From Colwellia sp. MB3u-41 (GTDB taxonomy: Bacteria > Pseudomonadota > Gammaproteobacteria > Enterobacterales > Alteromonadaceae), in NCBI RefSeq assembly GCF_014076845.1, contig NZ_JACGUT010000010.1:1-64000 (forward strand): a stretch of 64,000 bases of DNA, read 5' to 3'. Shown here piece by piece: positions 54,697 through 64,000 of the stretch (position 1 is the first letter of the stretch; the number at the start of each line of letters is the position of its first letter). The notes under the pieces were generated by a model. The model had not been told where the DNA came from. It did not search any database and worked only from the letters and a program-made list of their open reading frames with translations. The position numbers and the translations under genes are program-made.

Positions 54697-55050
54697 TTAA
54701 GACAAAAACTGAGTATGAATTTCGGTATCAAATAAGTTTTTAATAAGTAGAGAGAACTCTTTAATAAATGTTTTTTGTTCATTGGTTACTGCGTTGTTTA
54801 CAACACCAGATAGTATCTCTTCAAGATCATAAACAATGGCGTCAACTTCTCGAATAACCGTGTTACGCTGATTAAAGGACAAAGCTTGATTCTGACTACA
54901 AATACTTATAATTTGCTCACTTAATTCTTGCTCAATAACAGCCATAACGGTGTCAGAACCAGAGGAGGATGACGGTGAGTTCTCGAACAAACTTAAGTGC
55001 TCTGTTAAGTATTCAATAATATGAATGTAACCTTCAGTATCTGTAACCAT
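54697..55050 (-). CDS. DUF3802 family protein
   Basis: 117 residues from ATG 55050, chosen over ATG 55083 because AAGGTG precedes it and the family starts MVTDTEGYIHIIEYLTEHLS. Continues with a Ser-rich SPSSSSGS linker and helices VMAVIEQELSEQIISICSQN and REVDAIVYDLEEILSGVVN. Helical cytoplasmic protein of unknown function. Convergent with the diguanylate cyclase gene. Confidence 0.82.
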   Translation of the reverse strand: MVTDTEGYIHIIEYLTEHLSLFENSPSSSSGSDTVMAVIEQELSEQIISICSQNQALSFNQRNTVIREVDAIVYDLEEILSGVVNNAVTNEQKTFIKEFSLLIKNLFDTEIHTQFLS

Positions 55051-55474
55051 TGAAAAACACCTTAAGAAATGAAGATATACCATACCCTTTATACAGGCGT
55101 TTAATCAAGACTATCAAGCTCTCTTTATATGAATTTATTATAGTTCCCACTTAACAAAAACAGACTGGCTTTATTAAAATCACCAAGATAAAATATTCTT
55201 ATCATGCCAATAAAACGATACATACAAGATGATAAAATCGCTATTGTTCTATTTATCCCATAAAAAACAGTTGGTTAATGTTTTTAGTATAAGTTCAGAA
55301 TCATTTATGTAATAGGGGTTGTATTATTTCTATATTCAGGCAGAATTGAAAGATATTGTTATCTATTGTAACAATTTGTTCTAGCATGCAAATATAAAAT
55401 ATAAAATATAAACATAAAATAATTATAAAATATAAACATAAAATAATAAATTTATAGGCCCAGAGAGAAACACT
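55051..55474 (+). promoter_or_regulatory. Upstream region of the Oar-like receptor gene
   Basis: 424 gene-free, very AT-rich bases. A 24-bp unit with core TATAAACATAAAATAAT occurs twice in tandem at about 55400-55447, just before the ribosome binding site. I see no Fur site. The promoter is not certain because the region is rich in TATAAT-like strings. Confidence 0.4.
55400..55447 (+). repeat. 24-bp AT-only direct repeat
   Basis: TATAAACATAAAATAAT repeats with a 24-base period (C at 55413 and at 55437), shortly upstream of the start codon at 55475; it lies in the 5' leader or promoter of the receptor. Confidence 0.7.
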
Positions 55475-58468
55475 ATGAGAAATAATATTTCAAAAACATT
55501 TAAACGCTCGATTGCAGCTATCGCTGTAACAACCGTTTTAGGTATGACCTCAGCTTCAGCAGATGATTTAGTTGGTCGTATTAATGGCTCATCAACAGCT
55601 GGCGTTACTGTCAAAGCAGTTAACGTTGATACAGGTACACAACGTACAGTAAGTATCGATGAAGACGGTAGTTACCGTTTAGCAAAAATGCCTTCTGGTA
55701 ATTACAAAATTACTGTTATGCAAAACGGTGTAGTTATTGCTGAAGATGATGCTCGTGCATCTTTAGGTAGAAACACGGTTACAAACTTCGATGTTGCCGC
55801 AACTGACGATACTGAAGTTATTCAAGTTGTTGGTTCTTCAATTGCTACTATCGATGTATCTTCTTCAGATGCTGGTTTAGTTGTTGGTGAAATTGAAATT
55901 GACCGTATGCCTATTGCACGTAACATCACTGCTGTTGCTTTATTAGCTCCGGGTGTTGTACAAGGTGATTCTGCCTTTGGTAACACCGCCTCTTTTGGTG
56001 GTGCATCTGTTGCAGAAAACGTTTGTTACATTAACGGCATGGAGGTGACTAATACTCGTCAAGGCTTAGGTTGTGGTGAATTACCGTTTGAATTTTATAA
56101 AGAATTCCAAGTTAAAACAGGTGGTTACTCAGCTAAATATGGTCGTGCTACAGGTGGCGCAATAAACGCGACTGCTAAAAGCGGTACGAACAACTGGGAA
56201 TTTGGAGCAACAGCTTCATTTACCCCTGATTCATTAAGATCTGAATCGCAAATGTCTCGTGGCGATGGCGGCGTAGGCAAAGTATACCGTGATGCTTCAA
56301 ATGATGAATTTGACACAACAGACTTTACATTCTCAGTTGGCGGACCAATCATTGAAGATAAATTATTCTTCTATGCTTTAGTTAACCCACGTGACGTTTC
56401 AAGTGCTGTAACTTCTGGTGGTGGTCGTACGACTCCAGATGACGAATGGAGCACACGCGATGCTTCAGGTGGCGACAACATCTTTTGGGGCGCTACAATT
56501 GATTGGGATATTAGTGAAGATCATCGTTTAAGTTACTTTGGGTATTCAAACCGTAGTGATACTACTCTAGATATTTACGCATATGATCTTGAAAATAGCG
56601 TACTTGGCGCTCGTTCTGGTGGTTTCTTACAGAAACGTGGTGGCGATACGCATAGTCTTAGCTACACAGGTTACATTACAGATGATTTAATCGTTACTGC
56701 AATGGCTGGTCGTATCGAAACAGAATATGAAAACACACCTGATAATCTTCTTTGTCCTTCAGTAACTGATTCTCGTGATAATCCAACTGCAGTTTCTTGT
56801 GGACCTGGTGGCTCATTTGGCGCAAACAATGATGAAAACACTCAATTTGCATTAGATATTGAATATATCTTGGGCGACCATACAGTCACTGCTGGTTACG
56901 AATACCAAGAACGTGATTCTTCACGTATAAACCGCCCTATTACTGGTCACAGCTATACTTACTATACGTTAGAAGCGGGTGCTAATATTCAAGGTGATAA
57001 CGGTGTTTTATACACTAACAACACTGGCGCTGAACAAGATATCGTTTCTGACCGTATTTTTGATGGTGGTGGTAGCTTTAACTCTGAAATCACAGCTTAT
57101 TACATTGAAGACAAATGGCAGGTTACAGATAATTTAGTACTAAACCTTGGTTTACGTATTGATGAATTTGAAAACTGGGGTACAACAGGTAAATTGTTAA
57201 CGTCTTTCGAAACAGATGTTGCTCCACGTTTGGGCTTCAGCTGGGATCCAACAGGTGACGGAGAAAGCAAATTTTATGGTACTCTAGGTCAATATTACTT
57301 ACCCGTTGCGAATAACACAGTATACCGTGCTGCATCAGGTGTAAGTGATACGACTACGCATTACACATTCTCTCAGCCTGGTGCTGATGGTGCTCCAGAA
57401 GGTGCTGCTCCAGTAAGTGGTACAATTGCTAACTCTCAAACAGTTGGTTCTGTTGCTACAATTCCAGAAAAAGATATATTCCAAGCACAAGAAGCTGACC
57501 CGTTTTCAAAAATCGAGTATATTCTTGGTTATGAAACAATGTTAAATGAAGAATTCACTTTAGCCGTGAAAGGTACTTACCGTACTGTTGATACAGCGCT
57601 TGATGATTACTGTGGTGCTTTCTCTTGGCCTTACTGTGTATTACTTAACCCAGGAGAAGATTCTTCATGGTACAAAGATGGTTTCTACTACAATGGTAAC
57701 GGCGATTTAACTGTTGATCGTGATTTATTTGATGGTTCTCCTGATGCAGGTTCATTAACTACACATTCTAATGATTCGCAAATTATGCTTCCTGAAGCTA
57801 AAAACGAGTACTACGCTTTAGAAACTATTGTTAAATACAATACTGATTCATTAAGCATGACACTTAGCTATAGCTGGTCACACAGCTACGGTAACTTCGA
57901 AGGTGCTGTTAAGTCTGATATCGGTCAAGCCGATGCAGGTATTACACAAGATTTCGATTTCCCAGCCTTAATGGATGGTGCAAATGGTAATCAAGCTAAC
58001 GATCGTCGCCACGTATTCAAGTTATACGGTAGCTACAGCATTACTGATGACTGGATAGTTGGTTGGAACAGTACATTAGCAAGTGGTCGTCCATTATCAG
58101 CATTTGGTAAGAGTTACCCATCTGACAACCCTGATTTATTCGGTGGTTACGGTGATACATTCTACACTACTGATACTAACGGTACTGATGACGAAGCAGA
58201 TGATGTAATTAATCGTTTACCTCGTGGTGCAGCTGGCGAAACTAGCTGGACATTTAAAGTTGATTTATCAAGTAGCTACGCGTTTGAAATTAACGGTATA
58301 GATATGGAAGCATCAATTGATATCTTTAACGTGTTTGATATTCAAACAGCGACTACACAGAATGAATTGTGGGAAACGTCTCCTGGTAATCAAAACCAAT
58401 ATTACGGTGCTGATGCGACTTGGCAGACACCTCGTTACGTTCGTGTAGGATTTGAAGCACGCTTTTAA
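55475..58468 (+). CDS. Oar-like TonB-dependent receptor with N-terminal carboxypeptidase-like domain
   Basis: 997 residues. Signal peptide ends TSASADD. Residues about 30-105 form a carboxypeptidase-regulatory-like beta sandwich (VKAVNVDTGTQRTVSIDEDG SYRL). The plug has EIDRMPIARNITAVALLAPG and YSAKYGRATGGAINATAKSG, both typical of Oar/OmpA-related receptors; a large barrel follows, ending YGADATWQTPRYVRVGFEARF with the terminal Phe. Such receptors are prominent outer-membrane proteins in Colwellia and relatives, with peptide or protein ligands suspected. Single gene with its own terminator. Confidence 0.92.
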   Translation: MRNNISKTFKRSIAAIAVTTVLGMTSASADDLVGRINGSSTAGVTVKAVNVDTGTQRTVSIDEDGSYRLAKMPSGNYKITVMQNGVVIAEDDARASLGRNTVTNFDVAATDDTEVIQVVGSSIATIDVSSSDAGLVVGEIEIDRMPIARNITAVALLAPGVVQGDSAFGNTASFGGASVAENVCYINGMEVTNTRQGLGCGELPFEFYKEFQVKTGGYSAKYGRATGGAINATAKSGTNNWEFGATASFTPDSLRSESQMSRGDGGVGKVYRDASNDEFDTTDFTFSVGGPIIEDKLFFYALVNPRDVSSAVTSGGGRTTPDDEWSTRDASGGDNIFWGATIDWDISEDHRLSYFGYSNRSDTTLDIYAYDLENSVLGARSGGFLQKRGGDTHSLSYTGYITDDLIVTAMAGRIETEYENTPDNLLCPSVTDSRDNPTAVSCGPGGSFGANNDENTQFALDIEYILGDHTVTAGYEYQERDSSRINRPITGHSYTYYTLEAGANIQGDNGVLYTNNTGAEQDIVSDRIFDGGGSFNSEITAYYIEDKWQVTDNLVLNLGLRIDEFENWGTTGKLLTSFETDVAPRLGFSWDPTGDGESKFYGTLGQYYLPVANNTVYRAASGVSDTTTHYTFSQPGADGAPEGAAPVSGTIANSQTVGSVATIPEKDIFQAQEADPFSKIEYILGYETMLNEEFTLAVKGTYRTVDTALDDYCGAFSWPYCVLLNPGEDSSWYKDGFYYNGNGDLTVDRDLFDGSPDAGSLTTHSNDSQIMLPEAKNEYYALETIVKYNTDSLSMTLSYSWSHSYGNFEGAVKSDIGQADAGITQDFDFPALMDGANGNQANDRRHVFKLYGSYSITDDWIVGWNSTLASGRPLSAFGKSYPSDNPDLFGGYGDTFYTTDTNGTDDEADDVINRLPRGAAGETSWTFKVDLSSSYAFEINGIDMEASIDIFNVFDIQTATTQNELWETSPGNQNQYYGADATWQTPRYVRVGFEARF

Positions 58469-58496
58469 TAGCGACTTTATTGCTTAGATAGAAAGT

Positions 58497-58524
58497 AAAA
58501 AGCCTCGTTTATCGGGGCTTTTTT
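58497..58524 (+). terminator. Terminator of the Oar-like receptor gene
   Basis: AAAAAGCCTCG (58497-58507), loop TTTAT, CGGGGCTTTTTT (58513-58524); one T-G pair in the stem. Confidence 0.9.
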
Positions 58525-58758
58525 ATGTCTAATTGTTTTTGAATGTAAAATTGTATGATTATATTATTTTGAGTTTCAATTTATATTTGATTGTTGAAAC
58601 ATTCAGTTGAGTTGAATTCCATAATAAATAATTAAATAGATTAAACACGCGTTATTACATATCAACATTAGTTTAATACAACTTTTTTTCATTTTAGCGT
58701 CACTATTAATAAGACAACGCAACCTGTGTTGTCATAAATATTAATTTGGAGAGTTAAC

Positions 58759-59082
58759 ATGAACTATAAAAATATAGCAGTAGCGACAATCATCACATTG
58801 GGTTTTTCAATATCAGCACAAGCTGCAAAAGTAACAGCTATAGATAATAGTATTGCAACGAATTTATGTGTAACAGCAGCCACAGGTAATAGAGCCGCAA
58901 TGTACAAATCGATAAAGTCTTCCGGATACTCTTCAAAATATGTAGCGAATAACATTGAATGTAATGGAAAAAATTTATTAAGCTTTGTTGAACATAACGG
59001 CAAAAATTCAGCAGCTATGCTGAAACTGTTAGATCGGACAAAGACTTCAGTTTCAATTACTGATTTAGCAAGCGTTAACTAA
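58759..59082 (+). CDS. DUF3718 secreted small protein
   Basis: 107 residues with a signal peptide (cleavage after SAQAA). The mature part has the DUF3718 pattern LCVTAATGNRAAMYKSIKSS and VANNIECNGKNLLSFVEHNG, with two Cys that could form a disulfide in the periplasm. Good ribosome site (GGAGAG). Function unknown; single gene. Confidence 0.85.
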   Translation: MNYKNIAVATIITLGFSISAQAAKVTAIDNSIATNLCVTAATGNRAAMYKSIKSSGYSSKYVANNIECNGKNLLSFVEHNGKNSAAMLKLLDRTKTSVSITDLASVN

Positions 59083-59214
59083 AAGAAAGGAACGTTGAAT
59101 TATTAAGATGTATTACGAGGTGGCCACAAGTGTGATATTTTTAGCGAGCAGATTTTGTGATTTCTGCTCGCTATATCTAGCAAATATTATAATACAGATA
59201 AAATATAATAATAT

Positions 59215-60033
59215 TTAACTGGCGTTAGTACTTTCGAATATTTTATCTGCAGAAGCAGCAACAAAACCAGAATATAACTGCCCGTTCTCTAGAGGGTAGC
59301 GCTTAGCAAACTCATAAAAACAACTAGGGATTTCTACTTCACCGTCTGAAAATTTAACAAGCGCTTTATCAGCCATTGTTGAAGATTGCTCTAGTTTAAC
59401 CGTCGAATCACCTTTAATTTCTCCGCCGGTGGTGTTTAATAAAAAACCGCCTGCTTTAACTGCTGCATTTACATCTTCGATATCTGTAAAGTTTGTTAGG
59501 TGATTTATGCTTACAGTAAAGTGGTTAGCACGATAACCCCAGGCCGCAACCCATGCAGCATATTCACTTTCTGCTAACAAGGTTTGATATTCTGCTTTAC
59601 TGACTTGCCAATGCGTACCTGAGTACAAAAAGCGACTATCAGCAATGATGTCATCGTCTATAGCACTCACCATTTTTTCTATAATAGCCTGAACTTCAGC
59701 AGAAAATTCTTTTACACGCAATTCACTAATGAAAACTTTAGGCAAGCTAGTATCGCTATGCTCAAAATGTTTTGCATTTAATTTTTTGCTTGAAAAGTCA
59801 TACTCACCAGCATATTTATAACCTAGGTCGATCAAAATAGCCGCTAGTTTATCTAAATTGACTTTAGCGGTATCAAAGGTGCGGTAAGCAACATGATCGT
59901 TTATTAAGTCAGTACCCGAGCTTAGTAACTCATGAATCTTATGAGCTGAAGGGGTAACTTTAATATAATTCTGCCAGATATTAGTAAACAAGTCGGTAAC
60001 TTGTTGGTGTTGGTTTGATATAGCATTAGTCAT
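59215..60033 (-). CDS. DUF1338 / 2-oxoadipate dioxygenase-decarboxylase family protein
   Basis: 272 residues. HVAYRTFDTAKVNLDKLAAI, WGYRANHFTVSINHLTNFTD and IPSCFYEFAKRYP are DUF1338 marks; the His in HVAYRTF and HFTVSIN and a Glu in the C-terminal part are the likely metal ligands of its VOC-like fold. A Pseudomonas member (HglS) acts on 2-oxoadipate in lysine breakdown. The position after astCAD suggests a role in amino-acid catabolism, but a terminator at 60170 separates it from astD. Confidence 0.8.
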   Translation of the reverse strand: MTNAISNQHQQVTDLFTNIWQNYIKVTPSAHKIHELLSSGTDLINDHVAYRTFDTAKVNLDKLAAILIDLGYKYAGEYDFSSKKLNAKHFEHSDTSLPKVFISELRVKEFSAEVQAIIEKMVSAIDDDIIADSRFLYSGTHWQVSKAEYQTLLAESEYAAWVAAWGYRANHFTVSINHLTNFTDIEDVNAAVKAGGFLLNTTGGEIKGDSTVKLEQSSTMADKALVKFSDGEVEIPSCFYEFAKRYPLENGQLYSGFVAASADKIFESTNAS

Positions 60034-60169
60034 GTGAACATCCTTAGTATATTTAAATGGGGTACTAACGAATAGTTAAAGAATAGCGTTCATTTTTGGA
60101 AGATCAATTTGAATGCGGGTTACTGCTAACTATTCAAATGAATCGTTAGATTTGATCTATATTTTTAAA

Positions 60170-60193
60170 AAAGCTGGGACGAAGCCCAGCTTT
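60170..60193 (-). terminator. Terminator of the ast operon
   Basis: AAAGCTGGG (60170-60178) pairs with CCCAGCTTT (60185-60193); T-tract on the minus strand follows. It lies 38 bases past the astD stop. Confidence 0.88.
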
Positions 60194-60230
60194 CAATATA
60201 GGGTTATTAGTGAGCATACTAAAACTTAAC

Positions 60231-61802
<1,572 letters not shown>

Positions 61803-61822
61803 TTAAAAGATTAAAGTTTAGT

Positions 61823-62839
61823 TTAATTAAGTACTAAGCGTACAAAATCACCTTCATTTACTTGTAGTGCTTCTGCGATATCACCAGGGATCACTACTTG
61901 CTCTGCTGTTGCTCTTAACGATACCTTCGCTTGAACAGCTCTAAAACCTGCCACTTTCGTGTTACAGATAATAAAGTTAACCGTGTCATCAGTATCACCA
62001 ATAATCACTTGATATTTTACACTGTTACGTATGGTTTTTACTTTTGCTGTTTGTACTTCAACGGTTGGACCACCATCAAAAATATCGACATAACCTCGAC
62101 GTGCAAAACCTTCAGCTTCTAATAAACGCAGTGCTGGTAGGGTTTTTGGATGAACTTCGTTAATAACTTTTTGGGCATCTTTACTTAATAAGTTGACATA
62201 AATAGGATGCTTTGGCATTAATTCAGCGATAAATACTTTTTTACCAATACCGGTTAGGTAATCGGCAGTAGGAAAGTCCATTGAGAAGAAGTGTTCTTCT
62301 AACCAATTCCAAAAAGGAGAACGACCTTCCTCGTCTGAAATACCACGCATTTCAGCGATAACTGTTTCAGCAAAGCGTTCTTGATGCTCAGCCATAAACA
62401 AAAAACGACAACGAGACAAAAAACGACCATTTTTGTTTTTACGATGACTTTCACCTAAAAACAATGTACATATTTCAGATGCACCCGTGTAGTCATTACA
62501 CAGCGATAATGTTTCTACGGTATTATAAATGCCTAGCTCACGAGAGTTATGAACGACTTTACCTAAATGATAATGGTAAAAAGCATCCTCTAAGCCTACT
62601 GCTGCTTCAATACCACTGGTTCCAACAACTTGACCAGTGTCAGTATCTTCCATTACAAACAAATAGCCTTCGCTAGATGGGTACGACACTTCTTTATTGA
62701 AAGAAACTTCAGAGTGAGCGATACGTTGCTTTAATAAGCCTTCGTTGATCGGCAGTGATGTAAAACCGTGTCCTGATTCTATCGCAATACGATGCAAGGA
62801 GTCATAATCGCTTGCTTGAATAGGGCGTATAATAATCAT
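61823..62839 (-). CDS. astA: Arginine N-succinyltransferase
   Basis: 338 residues. RPIQASDYDSLHRIAIESGH opens the fold, then GTSGIEAAVGLEDAFYHYHL, LCNDYTGASEICTLFLGESH and RFLSRCRFLFMAEHQERFAE, all AstA marks; DIFDGGPTVEVQTAKVKTIR near the end. Transfers succinyl from succinyl-CoA to arginine, the first step of the AST pathway. Between the aminotransferase and astD genes as in relatives; astB and astE are not in the window. Confidence 0.95.
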   Translation of the reverse strand: MIIIRPIQASDYDSLHRIAIESGHGFTSLPINEGLLKQRIAHSEVSFNKEVSYPSSEGYLFVMEDTDTGQVVGTSGIEAAVGLEDAFYHYHLGKVVHNSRELGIYNTVETLSLCNDYTGASEICTLFLGESHRKNKNGRFLSRCRFLFMAEHQERFAETVIAEMRGISDEEGRSPFWNWLEEHFFSMDFPTADYLTGIGKKVFIAELMPKHPIYVNLLSKDAQKVINEVHPKTLPALRLLEAEGFARRGYVDIFDGGPTVEVQTAKVKTIRNSVKYQVIIGDTDDTVNFIICNTKVAGFRAVQAKVSLRATAEQVVIPGDIAEALQVNEGDFVRLVLN

Positions 62840-62938
62840 AGAAAAATCTCATTTTTTATAAAGAAAAAGAAATTGTGGTTACTCTTAGAGAATAATCACA
62901 ATTTCAACGGTGTAATTGTTTTATTAAATTAACAATGA

Positions 62939-64000
<1,062 letters not shown>

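Overview
The window is AT-rich chromosomal DNA of a marine gammaproteobacterium of the Alteromonadales, most like Colwellia. I infer this from protein similarity and gene order recalled from memory, not from a search. Typical signs are the ompR-envZ / pckA / mrcA / pilMNOPQ-aroK-aroB-damX-dam / rpe-trpS order, the astC-astA-astD block followed by a DUF1338 gene, a large Oar-type TonB receptor, and many small gammaproteobacterial DUF families (DUF2970, DUF3081, DUF3429, DUF3802, DUF3718). I saw no rRNA or tRNA gene, CRISPR array or intact insertion sequence.

Layout. 1-2469: 3' end of an elongation factor Tu gene, a threefold 139-bp tandem repeat that carries three terminators, then an accessory patch with a small orphan ORF, a frameshifted GNAT-like gene and a diverged 150-bp repeat. 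2470-18960: core genes, namely osmolarity two-component system, gluconeogenic PEP carboxykinase, PBP1A, type IV pilus machine pilMNOPQ, shikimate genes aroK/aroB, cell-division protein damX, dam methylase. 18960-25800: decayed GGDEF gene, nagB, TorF-type porin, rpe, trpS, and a two-gene FHA / serine protease unit. 25943-32803: CBS protein, a badly decayed TonB receptor, then an overlapping TonB receptor / Asp-box propeller / thioredoxin-like cassette. 33110-35640: Fur-box-led feoAB. 35767-40761: a cupredoxin / EAL phosphodiesterase / outer-membrane barrel cassette flanked on both sides by remnants of a MmcQ/YjbR gene. 40882-44789: small conserved genes, a flavin reductase / DUF3429 / DCC / SDR operon, and a MipA/OmpV protein. 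45315-50068: a four-gene operon that looks like a complete glucosylglycerate synthesis and phosphorolysis cycle. 50418-55050: lipoprotein, CIA30 and Trp-rich small proteins, LysR regulator beside a dead VOC gene, diguanylate cyclase, DUF3802. 55475-64000: Oar-like receptor, DUF3718, DUF1338 and the arginine succinyltransferase (ast) genes, cut by the window end.

Three themes stand out. First, gene decay: four clear pseudogenes (GGDEF, TonB receptor, YjbR, VOC) and three genes broken by a one-base change in a homopolymer run (1656-1664, 36025-36031, 44899-44903). Second, envelope cassettes of unknown ligand or signal: TonB/propeller/thioredoxin, cupredoxin/EAL/barrel and FHA/protease. Third, the glucosylglycerate operon, in which glycerate kinase, synthase, phosphatase and a GH13 phosphorylase together could make a compatible solute and recover its parts.
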